A stretch of DNA of 64,000 nucleotides from Choricystis sp. odSpoLacu1 (GCA_958009055.1 OY253651.1:806001-870000); one strand, 5' to 3'; counted from the stretch's first letter, positions 42,572-52,693 are shown. The notes: generated by a model not told the origin, from the letters alone. A program made the numbers and translations.

Positions 42572-43579
42572 ATGCCATCACGCTTCGCCGGCTCCCACGT
42601 CCTCATCACGGGCGGCTCCTCCGGCCTGGGCGCCGCGCTAGCAGAAGCTTTCGTGCGGTCCAACGCCAACGTCACCCTGGTCGCCCGCACTCAATCCTCC
42701 CTGGATGCAGAGGCGGAACGCCTGCGCAGGCTGGATTGCAGAGCGGTGGGCGTGGATCCCTGGGTGGCCACGCGCGCGGTGGACGTGACGGTCGACGGCG
42801 CGTTTGAGGCGGCGTTGGCGAGCGTGGAAGACGAGATGGGGCCGGTCGATGTGCTGGTGTGCAACGCGGGGGCGTCAACGCCAGGTGAGTGGAAAAGGGA
42901 GAGAGGGAGGAACGGAGCGATGTTGGGTGTGGGGGGGTTGTTCCGTCCAACCCCACCCACCCTCTACACAGGCCGCTTCCTGGAACAACCCACCTCCATC
43001 CACGAACACACCATGGCCCTCAACTACTTTGGCGCCCTGCGCTGCGCGCGCGCCGCCCTGCCGGGCATGGTGCGCCGCCGGGCGGGCGCCGTCGTGTTTG
43101 TGTCCTCAGCCGCGGGTGTGTGCGGTTTCGCGGGCTTCTCCTCCTACGCCCCCTCCAAGTGGGCCCTGCGCGGCCTGGCAGACTGCTTGCGCAACGAGCT
43201 GCTGGGGCTGGGGGTGAGTGTGCATGTGGCCTACCCTCCGGATACTGATACTCCTGGCTACCGCCGCGAAACGGTCACAAAGCTGCCCGAATGCCACGCC
43301 GCGTCGCGGGCGGCGGGGGACACACTGTACTCAGCCGATGTGGTGGCGGCGGCCATGCTGCGCAGCCTGGAGAAGGGGCGGTACCATTTGGCGTCACCAG
43401 ACGTGGGGCAGAATTTACTCGTTTCCGCTATGGCCGGCCTCTCTCCCCACCCGCTGCCCTGCATCATCGAGTTCTTGATCGCGCCCATCGTGGCGATCGC
43501 TCTGAGCATATTTGGCGCCATCATCGACCGGGCGGCGCGGCGGGCCAACGAGGAGAGGCGGCAGAGTGTGGGGCGATGA
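42572..43579 (+). CDS. KDSR: 3-ketodihydrosphingosine reductase
   Basis: NADPH-dependent short-chain dehydrogenase of the ER that reduces 3-ketosphinganine to sphinganine in ceramide synthesis. Exons 42572-42884 and 42972-43579 give 306 residues. Seen: the cofactor motif VLITGGSSGLGAALAEAF, VDVLVCNAGAS, the catalytic Ser in FVSSAAGVCGFAGF, YAPSKWALRGLADCLRNEL with Tyr and Lys, and the KDSR-specific YPPDTDTPGYRRE after the active site. A C-terminal hydrophobic pair (PLPCIIEFLIAPIVAIALSI) gives membrane attachment. The 87-nt intron is stop-free and in phase, so retention would insert 29 residues into the protein. It is head-to-head with the golgin-like gene, 140 bp apart. Confidence 0.92.
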   Translation: MPSRFAGSHVLITGGSSGLGAALAEAFVRSNANVTLVARTQSSLDAEAERLRRLDCRAVGVDPWVATRAVDVTVDGAFEAALASVEDEMGPVDVLVCNAGASTPGEWKRERGRNGAMLGVGGLFRPTPPTLYTGRFLEQPTSIHEHTMALNYFGALRCARAALPGMVRRRAGAVVFVSSAAGVCGFAGFSSYAPSKWALRGLADCLRNELLGLGVSVHVAYPPDTDTPGYRRETVTKLPECHAASRAAGDTLYSADVVAAAMLRSLEKGRYHLASPDVGQNLLVSAMAGLSPHPLPCIIEFLIAPIVAIALSIFGAIIDRAARRANEERRQSVGR

Positions 43580-43635
43580 AATGATGGTGGTAACAGTTAA
43601 ACATATAACAAAACAAAAAACAGAGCCTTCCTTCA

Positions 43636-44116
43636 CTAAACATCCCCTCTCTCTATCCGATCCAACATGTCCAGCACCGCCGCCTCCTCCTCGGTGGGCG
43701 CGTCCCGCGCAAACCGCAGTCTCGGCACGCGCCGCGTGCGCAGCGCGCGCGCGACCGCCGACCGGAGAGGCCCGCTGGCCGCCTCCAGCGCGGCCGCCGT
43801 GTCGCTCTCCCGTCCAGGCGCACACTCATACGCGACGTGCACGGTGGCGCCGTCGGGGGAGGCGCGGGCGCCCGCCAGAGCAAAACCACACGACTGGACG
43901 AGGCGGGCATGCGTCCCCGGGGCCAGGCCGGACGCACCGGGATCGCTCAACACGGCGCGCAGGGCGGTCAGGGTACGGGCTGCCACGCGGGCTTGGTGGC
44001 GGGTGGGGGGCCAGATGGCGGTGGCGGCGGTGAGGGTGTCGGGGGGGGGGGGGCGCCGAGGCCAGCGCGCGAGCGAGCGCGGTGCGCGTGGCGGCCACGG
44101 CGGCTGTGGCTCGCAT
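43636..44116 (-). CDS. RBFA: Ribosome-binding factor A, organellar (frame broken in 13-G tract)
   Basis: Small KH-like protein that assists 30S-type small-subunit maturation in plastids or mitochondria. About 159 residues after correction. The ATG at 44114-44116 opens MRATAAVAATRTALARALAS, a targeting-like leader; the domain follows with RHQARVAARTLTALRAVLSD, ARLVQSCGFALAGARASPDG, TVHVAYECAPGRE, ALEAASGPLRSAVARALRTR and RVPRLRFARDAPTEEEAAVL. Leader and domain are in different frames, separated by 13 G at 44041-44053; one fewer gives a single ORF with total length divisible by three. No intron. It is head-to-head with the KAPP-like gene (253 bp between starts). Confidence 0.85.
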
Positions 44117-44369
44117 GGGAGAGGGAGCAAATGTCGCTATCGTGCACGCACGCTCCCTACCACACGACAGCGGCACAAAAACAAGGAAGAGATGTGGGGG
44201 AGAAAATTGCAGGTCGAGAAAGAAAAAGCTCGACAGAGGGAGAGCTCGCCGGCGTCGACACCCTCCGCCTCACATTGCGGCAAAGTTGGCGACCCGCGCC
44301 CTCTCCGCGCGCCTCCTCGACTACACTCTCCCGGCCTCCACCCCCCTTTCCCCACCAAACAATGATGAC

Positions 44370-46913
44370 ATGAGCTACCTATACGCAGGCGCCGCTGCAG
44401 TCGGGCTGGCGCTGGCGTGGGCCGCCGTGCGCGCGGCCCGACCGGGGGCCAGCCCGACGCGAGAGCCGGAGGACGACCCGTCTCCACCGCCCGCCGCGTC
44501 CGACGCGACGCCACATATAGAGGACATTGGAACTCCTACCCCTGGAACAAGGGCACCAGAGGCCGCGCCCGGAGGCACGCCCCCTCCCCCCCGCTCCCCG
44601 ACAGACGGGGGAGGCCATGACGTCACGCCGCGCCGCTCAGCGCTGGCTGGCACGCGCGATGAGTCCTCCTCTTCTACCGGCAAGCTGCCCGCCTCGCGCA
44701 ACGTGTCATTTGCAGAGGCGGAGGACGTGGACCCGGTGCCACCGGCGACACCGTTTGCGCCGCGCACGCCGGACGACGAGGGGGCGGGGCGCGGGCCTCC
44801 TGCTGTCGCGACAACCACCCCGCCCTCGCCCCCGCTGCGGCCACGCACCATTGATGAGGACGATGCCGACGACGACGCGCTCATGGGGTCGTCGTCGGAC
44901 ACTGACTCCTGGACGGATGAAGCCGCATCCCCGCCGCGGCGCGGCGCGGGCACCGGCGGTGGAGACCTCAACGCCTCAGCCTCCCACGCCGCCCTCCCCT
45001 CCCTGGTTGCCCTGCGGTCGGGGCGGACCACCACTGGGGGAACCTCCAGAGGTATGGGGCGCGCCCGCCGCGTGTCGCGCTCGTTTTCGGAGCCCAACCT
45101 GAGCGGCGTGGCGGAGCTCGAGGCGCGCGCGGCGGACGAGGCGGCCGCCGCGGCCGAGGCGGCCGCCCACGGCGCCGGCAAAGGGGAGGCCGCCGACGAC
45201 GCGGCAGCTGTGGCGCCGTCATCCGCACCGCCCGCGCCACCGCTGTGCTTGCGGCTGGATGTGTTGGCAGGCCCAGCGGCCGGCCTGTCGGTCCACACGC
45301 CCCCGGGCGCCGCGGAAGTCACCATCGGCCGCGCCCCCTCCAACGCCCTCGTCCTGCCCGACGGTGAAGTCTCAGGCACGCACGCCATTCTGCGGTGGGA
45401 TGCACGGGCGCGGGCGTGGACGGTGACCGACGCTGGCTCTTTGAACGGCACGCGCGTCGACAGCGCAGCCGTCGGCGCGGGCGGCCGCAGGCGCGGCCGC
45501 ACTGCCCGCCTCACCAGTGACGCCATCCTGTGCCTGGGTCGCCAGAGCCAGTTGAGGGTGGTGTATTTGCCAGCCGACGTGGCCGCCGCGGATGCCGCGG
45601 CCGCCGCGTTGGCACGCGCAGCGGCGGCGATGCCCACGCCGACGGGTCTCGTCGGCCCTCCCGCCCCCCTGCGCCTCCGCTCCCTGGGTCCTCCCCCGGG
45701 TCTGCGCCCTCTGGCCACCGTGGACGCGGAAGCAGGGGTGATGGGTGCGCCGAACGACGACGCTGCCACGCGCGCCGCCCTCACCCCAACCCGCGCGGCC
45801 GCCGAAGTCCCCACCCTCGGCATCGCCATGGCGTCCGTCACCCAGTTGGGAGTGGAGCACGCGCGCCGCGACATGGCGTGCGAGGACGCGGTGCGGTTGG
45901 TGTGTGATTTGAGTGTGGAGGGTGGGGTGGTAACAGCCCTTCCCTCTCCCACCACCCTCCTGGTCGTGTGCGACGGCCATGGCGGCGGCAGAGCGGCGGA
46001 CGATGCTGCAGAATACTTGCCCGGCGCTCTGGCGGCCCGTGCATCAGCTGACGCAGCTGGCTTGGCGTCGGATGGCGCGTGGGCCATGGCATTCGCAGAC
46101 GCCGATGCACGCGCGCCGCCAGACAGGGGCACGACAGCCACCCTGGTCGCCCTGTGGCGGGACGCCGTGCATAGCGGCCTGCTGCTGCGGGCAGCCAATG
46201 TGGGCGACTCGGCGGCCGTGCTGATTGTGGAGGGTGGAGGCGACGCGGCGCCGCCGTCGACGCCGCCTCAGCTCGGCGCTGCGGCGGACACCGCGCGCCC
46301 CACCATCAACGCACCGCTGCCGCCGCCACCGACCGCCCTGCCGCCAAGAACAATTCCATATGCGTCTCAAGTCACGCCTCCTGCCACACCGGGCACGCCT
46401 CCTCCCCCACCGTCGCCGGGGGCGCCCCCCCCGTCGCCCCCGTCGCCTGTATCACCCCCCACCCCGTCCGACGCCTCCGGCGGCGCCACCCTGGCCCGCC
46501 TGACGGCAGATCACAGGCTTTCCGCGCCCGCGGAGCGCGCCCGGCTGGCGGCAGCGGGGGTGCCGCTGCCTGCGGGCAGCGCGCCGCGGTTGTATGGCCT
46601 GAACCTCTCGCGCTGCCTCGGCGACACGGCGATCAAGGCAGGGGATTTAGGCCTCACGGGCGACCCGCACGTGTCGCCTGTCACATGGTTGCCTCCGGGG
46701 TCGCGCGCCCTGCTGCTGGCTGCCTCGGATGGAGTGTGGGACGTCGCGTCGGCGCGGCGCGCGGCGGCTGCCGCACGAACAGCCGCGGCTGCAGCAGCCG
46801 GCAAAGGCAGGCAAGCCGCAGCCGCAGCTGCCGCGGACGCGGTGGCTGCCCTGGCGTCGAGACGGCACTCGAGGGACGATGTCAGCGTGGTGGTGGCAAT
46901 CATCGACGCGTGA
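44370..46913 (+). CDS. FHA-PP2C phosphatase of KAPP architecture
   Basis: In land plants KAPP binds phosphorylated receptor-like kinases through an FHA domain and dephosphorylates them. 847 residues, no intron. Residues 1-22 (MSYLYAGAAAVGLALAWAAV) form a signal-anchor helix. A long Pro/Ser/Asp-rich region follows. FHA lies about 300-385: VTIGRAPSNALVLPDGEVSG, THAILRW, DAGSLNGTRV. PP2C lies about 480-847: VCDGHGGGRAADDAAEYLPG, RGTTATLVALW, LRAANVGDSAAVLI, LTADHRLSAPAERARLAAAG, NLSRCLGDTAIKAGDLG, LLLAASDGVWDVASARR, SRDDVSVVVAII. The metal-binding Asp residues are present. A Pro-rich insert of roughly 60 residues interrupts the PP2C domain. ATG 44370 was chosen because upstream codons in the frame are leader-like. 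Confidence 0.92.
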   Translation: MSYLYAGAAAVGLALAWAAVRAARPGASPTREPEDDPSPPPAASDATPHIEDIGTPTPGTRAPEAAPGGTPPPPRSPTDGGGHDVTPRRSALAGTRDESSSSTGKLPASRNVSFAEAEDVDPVPPATPFAPRTPDDEGAGRGPPAVATTTPPSPPLRPRTIDEDDADDDALMGSSSDTDSWTDEAASPPRRGAGTGGGDLNASASHAALPSLVALRSGRTTTGGTSRGMGRARRVSRSFSEPNLSGVAELEARAADEAAAAAEAAAHGAGKGEAADDAAAVAPSSAPPAPPLCLRLDVLAGPAAGLSVHTPPGAAEVTIGRAPSNALVLPDGEVSGTHAILRWDARARAWTVTDAGSLNGTRVDSAAVGAGGRRRGRTARLTSDAILCLGRQSQLRVVYLPADVAAADAAAAALARAAAAMPTPTGLVGPPAPLRLRSLGPPPGLRPLATVDAEAGVMGAPNDDAATRAALTPTRAAAEVPTLGIAMASVTQLGVEHARRDMACEDAVRLVCDLSVEGGVVTALPSPTTLLVVCDGHGGGRAADDAAEYLPGALAARASADAAGLASDGAWAMAFADADARAPPDRGTTATLVALWRDAVHSGLLLRAANVGDSAAVLIVEGGGDAAPPSTPPQLGAAADTARPTINAPLPPPPTALPPRTIPYASQVTPPATPGTPPPPPSPGAPPPSPPSPVSPPTPSDASGGATLARLTADHRLSAPAERARLAAAGVPLPAGSAPRLYGLNLSRCLGDTAIKAGDLGLTGDPHVSPVTWLPPGSRALLLAASDGVWDVASARRAAAAARTAAAAAAGKGRQAAAAAAADAVAALASRRHSRDDVSVVVAIIDA

Positions 46914-47273
46914 TGAGGGAATGACGAAAAAAGGACGCGACCCCCCTCTTTTTCTTCTGTTTTTTTTTTAGGTTTTTTGGTGTGTGTGTTTCTTCCGTTT
47001 TGTAGTGGCCCACGCCGGTCGTTTTTGTGCGTAGACTGCTCGCTGCGCTGAGGCGTGTGTGTAAAAAAACGAAACGCTCGGTTTTGAGAGAGGGCCAAAA
47101 CGGGCAGCAGCGGCGACCGACCCACTCGCGGTGGCGCTTCCTTGGTTGCGCGTGTGTGCCCCCGCGTCACTTCGGGAGCGCGTCCGCAGCGCTCCCCTCC
47201 CTCCCCTCCCTCCCTCTCTTTGCACGGGCGTCCAGCTTCCCAAATTTATCGCACGGCGGGGCCCACGCCACCA
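46914..47273. other. 360-bp spacer between KAPP-like and bZIP genes
   Basis: A tandem intergenic region holding the 3' end of the phosphatase gene and the 5' leader of the bZIP gene. It begins with A/T-rich sequence and a T run (46961-46970), then becomes CT-rich towards the bZIP ATG. No ORF of convincing composition was seen. Confidence 0.6.
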
Positions 47274-48127
47274 ATGGACGGCTCCCGCCCCCGACCAACA
47301 GCCGCGCCCGCAGCAGCACCCGACGCCGCCGACCCCGCCGCCGCCGCCGCCTGGGCCGCCGCTGTGGCCCAGGCCCAGCTGTGGGCCAACCCGTACGGCG
47401 CAATGGCGGCGCACGCGCCCTACATGGCGGCCTACGCGCACGCGCTGGCCGCCGCGAGCGGGGGCGTGGGCGCAAGCGTGGCGGGCGGCATTGGGGCGGC
47501 ACCCGCGCCCCGCAAAGAGAAGAGCTCTGGGTCCGGCATCTCGACCGTCACGGTGAGTGGTGTGGGGAGGGTGACGGGGCTGGCACGAGGGCGTGGGGGC
47601 GAAAAAGGGCGTGCAAAGCAAAAAGGCGCGCTTCCCTCACCCTTCCGCAGCGGGGTGGGCAGCGGCGTTTCGTGCGCGTGCTGACTCCCTCCCTCCCCTC
47701 CTCCTCCCCGCCCCTCCCTTTAGGACGAGCCCGCCCCTCCTCCGCCGACGATGCCCCCCCCCGCACCATCACCCCTGCCCCCACCGCCGACGCGGGTGCC
47801 GCCGCCGCCCTGGCCGCCCTGGCGGCTGCGGGCGCGACCCCGCTTGACGTGTGGGGCGCGGCCGCGGCTGCCGCCGCCGCCTCCGCGGGCGGCCCCGACG
47901 CGGCGGCTGAACGCGTGGCAAAGCGCAAGCAATCCAACCGGGAGTCGGCGCGCCGGTCGAGGCTGAGGAAGCAGGCGGAGACAGAGACGCTGGCCGTGAA
48001 AGTGGCACGGCTGGAGGCTGAGAACGCGGCGCTGCGGTCCGCGCTGGCGGCCGCCACGGCGGGGCAGGGGGCTACGGCGGTGCCGTCGGGGCCGCCGTCG
48101 CCCGCGCCGGCGGCTAAGAAGGATTGA
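47274..48127 (+). CDS. bZIP transcription factor, G-box type
   Basis: Exons 47274-47552 and 47651-48127 give 251 residues in phase. The N-terminal half is Ala/Pro-rich with a GBF-like MAAHAPYMAAYAHALAAASG region, similar in style to the proline-rich activation region of plant GBFs. The basic region and zipper lie near residues 178-235: RVAKRKQSNRESARRSRLRK followed by a leucine zipper (TLAVKVARLEAENAALRSAL). N-x7-R spacing (NRESARRSR) is the plant bZIP DNA-contact motif, predicting ACGT-core binding. A downstream acceptor (TTTAG at 47720-47724) would put the zipper out of frame; the upstream acceptor CCGCAG at 47645-47650 keeps it in frame and is preferred. Confidence 0.9.
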
Positions 48128-49079
48128 AAACGCAGGTTTTTTGTTTTGGGTTCCCTTCCCTCTTCCCCACCCCTCTTTCCACCACCACCATACACCCGCT
48201 CGACGGGGGGAACACATGCAGCAGCCTGAACACTAGCTGCCTGCTTGGCCCACCACACGTCGACGCGCTTCCTCCCCTCTCTTCTGTCCTTTCCACCCCC
48301 CACCCCTCTGCTTTTTGCCCCCCGCACCCCTTCCCCTCTCCCCACACTTCCATACTTTGCCGCACGCGCACCCCTCCCCCCACCTGCGGAGCGTGGCGCC
48401 CGCGAGAAACGAACCAAATTTGTATCTGCCGGCGTCACATTCCCGTGTGCTCCCGTGTCCCCTCCCCCCCTCCTGTTTTTTTTTTTTCCTTTCTTTTTTG
48501 ATGGACGGGCGCAAGTCCACCCCCCCCCAAAAAAAACACCCCAGGCGCGCGCGCACAGGCCACGTTCACACACCGTCTACTAGGTGGACTGTGCGCACAA
48601 CCGCCGTCTTTGTGGGCTTAAACTCAGCGCTCGCTCGCGCTGTTTTTTCACTATTTTTTACCATACTCCCCCCCGTTTGCAAAACGTTTTGCAAAACGCA
48701 ACCAAACGGTTTCCTCCCACCAGCAAATCCACCAAGTGCCCGCGCCAAGAGAGGGTGGTGTCAGGGTGTGTGTGTCTCCTTGCACGAGACAAAACAATGT
48801 GTCGCCAACCAACGGCGCGCTCTCTCCTCTCTCCCACCCGCACACACACCTCCCCACCACCACCCCTCCGAACAATCGGCCGAAAAAGGGGCGCACGCGG
48901 CCGGGAATGCATTTCCCGGCTGCAGCGCAAGAAAGTGCGATGGAAACGAAAAAAAAATGTACGGTCGGACAGAAAACGCAGAGGGTGTTGGTTTTTTTTT
49001 TTTTTTTTTTTTGTGCTGAGAAAGAAGACGATGAAAAGAGCACAGCAAGCGGACGCACACCGCGCCCGCATTCCCTCTC
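48128..49079. other. 952-bp convergent interval, no gene recognised
   Basis: Between the bZIP stop and the UDP-sugar transporter stop. It contains CT-rich sequence (48170-48400), T runs at 48476-48490 and a long T tract at about 48991-49012, and an imperfect palindrome GCCGGGAATGCATTTCCCGG (48900 onwards, 8-bp arms). ORFs within it are short and low-complexity. No tRNA or spliceosomal snRNA pattern was recognised. It is large for a convergent spacer in this compact region. Confidence 0.55.
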
Positions 49080-50435
49080 CTACGCCACCGCCGGCTTGCC
49101 CGACACCAGCGCGCTGGCGCTCGTCGTGCGCGCCATCTGCACCGCACGCGGCGACGGCGGCTTGGCCACAGGGAGCCCCCCCCCCGCAGCCGCCGCCGAC
49201 TCAGCCAGCTTGAGCTGAGAGTACCACACGATGCCGGCCATGGCCACCGAGATGCCGGCCAGCTTTTTGGGCGGCATTTCGTCACCGAAGAAGAGGCAGC
49301 CACCCGCCAGGATGATGACCGTTTTGACGTGGCCAACGACGTTGTAGGTCAAAGAGGAGGTGGCCCCAATGACCAGGAAGGTGGACAGCGACACCAGCAG
49401 GCCCAGGACGGCGGAGATGGCGATGGCGGCGACGGCGGCGGGGGTGTAGTCAAACCCCAGGAGCGTGTCGGGGGCCGGGGCGGCGAGGCCCACCGGCTCC
49501 ACCACCACCACGAGCGCGCCCAGCATGCCGGCCGCCAGGGGCGCGTACTGGTCCAGCAGCTGCATCGAGCCGGCGCCCAGTTCTTTCTGTTTGGTGCCTG
49601 CCCAGATTTGGTAGGCGGCCGTGGCACCCACCGCACCAGCACCCACCGCCAGCCCCATGAGCCCCGCCCCGACTTGAGGATCGGTGATGGTGGCCAGGCC
49701 GACGCCCAGGCACACCACGCCGATGGAGGCGGTGACGCGGGGGGAGGAGCGCTTGCCGAAGAAAACGGCCTCCGCGGCCAACACTGCGGGAGCGACCGCA
49801 ATCTTGGTGATTTGATAGAACCCCACCGTGTTCAGCTGCAAGTTCAGATTGTTCAGCACGATGTAGCCGACGTAGGCGGCGGCCAGCGGGATCAGCGCGC
49901 TCGAGGGGAGGGCCTTCTTTTCGTAAATACCGGCGGCTTGAAACGCCTTCATGCCCGCGAGTGTGGTCAGCGTGTGGATGAGGGTGAGGGCGTAAATGAA
50001 GTGAAAGTTGAAGGTGGAGAGGACAGCCTGTGGTGGGGAGGGTGGAAGGAGTGTGGGGTGGGTGAGAGGGGAGGAGAGAGGGAGTGGTTGTCGCGCTTCG
50101 GCGGGCGGGCGCAGCGTTGCCCACGCCTGCAGCCCTCCCCAGCCCCAATCCGACGCGGCCCGACATGTGAGCGTGCACATCGACACCGTGTGCGGGTGGA
50201 GGGCGACCAGTGCAGCCCGTCCCTCTGCGGGGGGACAACCGCGCCGCGGCCGTCGAAACCAAAAGCGAGGAGGCGCCAACCTTGCGACGTGTGCAGAGTC
50301 CATCACGCGCGGCCGCCTCTCCCTCTCCTTCCCCTGCCTCACCTTGTTCGCAAAAACGATGCCAGAAGCCGAAGCAATGTTGAGCAGGGCATAAAGGCCT
50401 GCCTTGGCGGAGGTCGCCTGCTTGGGAGGAGGCAT
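49080..50435 (-). CDS. UDP-sugar transporter of the plant UXT/URGT group
   Basis: Golgi nucleotide-sugar antiporter of the drug/metabolite superfamily. Exons 50343-50435 and 49080-50027 give 346 residues with about ten hydrophobic helices. Characteristic pieces: GLYALLNIASASGIVFANK, FNFHFIYALTLIHTLTTLAG, LNNLNLQLNTVGFYQITKIA, GVVCLGVGLATITDPQVGAG, QLLDQYAPLAAGM, STFLVIGATSSLTYNVVGHV with KTVIILAGG, and GISVAMAGIVWYSQLKLAES. The GFYQ-K and the TYNVVGH-KT motifs are those of the plant UDP-xylose/UDP-rhamnose/galactose clade. The exact sugar cannot be assigned. It fits with UGD and UAM in this window as parts of wall or glycan sugar supply, without physical clustering. Intron 50028-50342. Confidence 0.88.
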   Translation of the reverse strand: MPPPKQATSAKAGLYALLNIASASGIVFANKVRQGKERERRPRVMDSAHVARLAPPRFWFRRPRRGCPPAEGRAALVALHPHTVSMCTLTCRAASDWGWGGLQAWATLRPPAEARQPLPLSSPLTHPTLLPPSPPQAVLSTFNFHFIYALTLIHTLTTLAGMKAFQAAGIYEKKALPSSALIPLAAAYVGYIVLNNLNLQLNTVGFYQITKIAVAPAVLAAEAVFFGKRSSPRVTASIGVVCLGVGLATITDPQVGAGLMGLAVGAGAVGATAAYQIWAGTKQKELGAGSMQLLDQYAPLAAGMLGALVVVVEPVGLAAPAPDTLLGFDYTPAAVAAIAISAVLGLLVSLSTFLVIGATSSLTYNVVGHVKTVIILAGGCLFFGDEMPPKKLAGISVAMAGIVWYSQLKLAESAAAAGGGLPVAKPPSPRAVQMARTTSASALVSGKPAVA

Positions 50436-50706
50436 TGCTCGTTTTTTTTTGTTCGGTCGCTGCGCGCTCACGCGAGTGTGTGCGCGCGGTGACCCGCGAG
50501 CGGTGGGCAACGAGCTCTGTTGACTCGCTGCGACCCCGGGGAGGAAGGGGAGGGAGGAGGGTGCGCGGGAGGGAGAGAGCCAGAAAAACGCACGCTCAAA
50601 CTGTGGGGGCCCGCTTTTCACTACGTCGCTCGCTACCCTCCCGTTTTGTGTGTGTGCGAGGGGAGACGGACCTACGTTGCTACAACAAACCAACCATCCA
50701 CACTCT

Positions 50707-52384
50707 TCACACCAACTCCTCCCACCCTCCCACCGACCGCGCCGCATCGCCCGCCCCCGCAAGCGACCCCGCCACAACGACCGCGCCCCCTGGCCCGCGC
50801 GCCGCCACCTCCCGCGCCGCCGCATCCACAGCGGCCGCCATGCCCGCCTTGATGAGCTCACGGCAGCGGACAGGGGCGACGCCGTCGGCGGGAGGTTTGG
50901 GGGCGGCCTGCCAGGCGGCAACGAGGGCGCCCGGCGCGACCGCACGCGCGCGGCCGCCGCCGACGCTGGTCTCAGTGAAGACGGCGGCGACAGGGGCCAT
51001 CCCTGTGCGCAGCGCGGCCGCCATGCCAGCCGCATCCTTGTCGGCCGCGGTGGCCAGCACCAGGGCCAGGGGGGCGGGCGGCGGGAACGCGGCCCGCGTC
51101 GCGGCCGCGAGCGCGGCGGCAGAGGCGGGGGTGTGGGCGCCGTCCAGGACCAGTGCGACACGGGGCGCGCCAGGGGAGGAGGCAGGCAGTCGGCCGACTT
51201 GGAACCTGCTTGGCAGGCGGGCGGCTTGCAGGCCTTGCACCACGGCGGCGGGAGTCAGCTGGGGGAGACCGTGCGCGGCGAGTGACGCTGCCGCCGCGAC
51301 GGCCGTCGCCGCGTTGGCCGCTTGGTGGTCGCCAAACAAGCCCAAGGAAGCAGGTAGGGTGATAGCTTCATCGCCACCACTGCTCCAGGGCACAGCCAGA
51401 GGGTGTTGCAACTTCAACTCGATGTGGGTGGCGGGCGCGATGCCCGCGTTTGCGTCGGCGGGGGTGTGCATGATTGAAGAAACGCGCACTGCGTGCCCCA
51501 CATCCACCAGGGGCGACCCCGCGGCCGCGGCAGCGGCCTCCAGCGCGGCCACAGCTTCAGCGTGGGGTTGCACGGCCATGATGAGAGGCGCGCCCCCACT
51601 CAGAACGCCGGCTTTGGTGGTGGCGATGGAGGCAACGTCACCGCCCAGCACCGCCGCGTGTTCGCGGGTGACCGGCGCGACGACGGCAGCGAGGGGTGGG
51701 GACGCCCCCACCCGCCTCCCGTCCTCCCCAAACACGTTAATGGCGTCGGTGGCGCCCCCGACGCCCGCCTCCAGGACTGCCAGGTCGACGCCCGCGTCTG
51801 CAAAGGCGCGGAGAGCTAGAGCAGTGACCGTCTCAAACCAGGAGAGCGCGCCGTGTTCGTCGGCCGCGACGCGGGAGATGGCGTCCGCGTGGGCGCCCGC
51901 CACCGCGTCAAACTCGGCCACCGGCATCGGCCCTCCATTGATCCACACGCGTTCAGCCACGGAGACGACGTGGGGGGAGGTGTAGAGACCAACGCGCAGG
52001 CCGGCCGCGTGTGCGGAAGCAGCCAGCATGGCGGCCACACTGCCCTTGCCTTTGGACCCGACCACGTGCACCGCGCGCAGGGAGGCGTGCGGGTTGCCGA
52101 GGGCGTCCAGGAGGCGTTGCATGCGGGCCTGGTGGGGGTTAAGTGGGGCGGTGATGGTCGAGGCGGGAGGGCTGGAAGGCACACACCCTCCTCCCTTCCC
52201 ACCCACCCACCCACACGCACACACTCACTAAATCAAAGCCGCCCGCCCCCGCCACCCCCGCCCCCGCCGGCAGGCCGGTGCGCTCGTGGTTGACGAGGGA
52301 AGCCAGCACCTCGCCCGCTGTTGTCGACGCACGCCGCGCAGCGCGGCGCGTCAACGTACCCGTGGCCAGCATGGCGACGTGCAT
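50707..52384 (-). CDS. FPGS: Folylpolyglutamate/dihydrofolate synthase
   Basis: Mur-ligase-family enzyme that adds glutamate to (dihydro)folates. Exons 52229-52384 and 50707-52128 give 525 residues. The leader MLATGTLTRRAARRAST suggests organelle import; either ATG 52382-52384 or the in-frame ATG 12 bases later may be used. Family motifs: EVLASLVNHERTG, ATP P-loop VHVVGSKGKGSVAAMLAAS, GLYTSPHVVSVAERVWING, LAVLEAGVGGATDAINVFG, VVAPVTREHAAVLGGDVASI, LGLFGDHQAANAATAVAA, and LVLDGAHTPASAAALAAATR. Intron 52129-52228. It could act as dihydrofolate synthase, FPGS or both; sequence alone does not separate these. It is head-to-head with PET117. Confidence 0.92.
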
Positions 52385-52507
52385 TGTGGTCGAGGCTGTC
52401 TCACGGGCGGCGCATTGCGAAAGAGAGAGAGCAGAAAGTCGGAGGTTTTGTTTTCTAGCCGAATTTGTGTGCGAGCAAAACACTCACGTTTTTTTCTACC
52501 CATCCGC

Positions 52508-52693
52508 ATGCCTCCGCGCGGCGCCACCGTGCTGGCCGCCGTGGCGCTGGTCACGGGTGGCGGCATCGGCTACGTGCACTGGTCCCAGCGCGCTGAACGC
52601 GCCGCAATGCGGGAGGGCGTCGTGCGCGACAAAGCGCGGTTGGAAGCCAAGCTGGCCGAGAGAGCGGCCGCCGCAAGTGACGGCAGGCGATAG
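52508..52693 (+). CDS. PET117: PET117-like cytochrome c oxidase assembly factor
   Basis: 61 residues without an intron. The layout is that of PET117, a small inner-membrane protein supporting haem A synthesis and complex IV assembly: a short basic start, one transmembrane helix (TVLAAVALVTGGGIGYVHW), then the family-like pattern QRAERAAMREGVVRDKARLE, matching VH-x2-Q...R-x2-MR-x-GV-x-RD-x2-R in animal and fungal proteins. The C-terminus is shorter than in animals. A TGTAAATAA stretch near 52723 could be its 3'-end signal. Its ATG lies 123 bp from the divergent FPGS start. Confidence 0.7.
   Translation: MPPRGATVLAAVALVTGGGIGYVHWSQRAERAAMREGVVRDKARLEAKLAERAAAASDGRR

Noticed and set aside
44375..46198. 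607-residue minus-strand ORF
   Set aside because: Antisense of the FHA-PP2C gene, which has complete motifs on the plus strand.
47754..47762. Frame break at a 9-C tract in the bZIP gene
   Set aside because: Using the acceptor at 47645-47650 instead of 47720-47724 keeps the zipper in frame with no indel.
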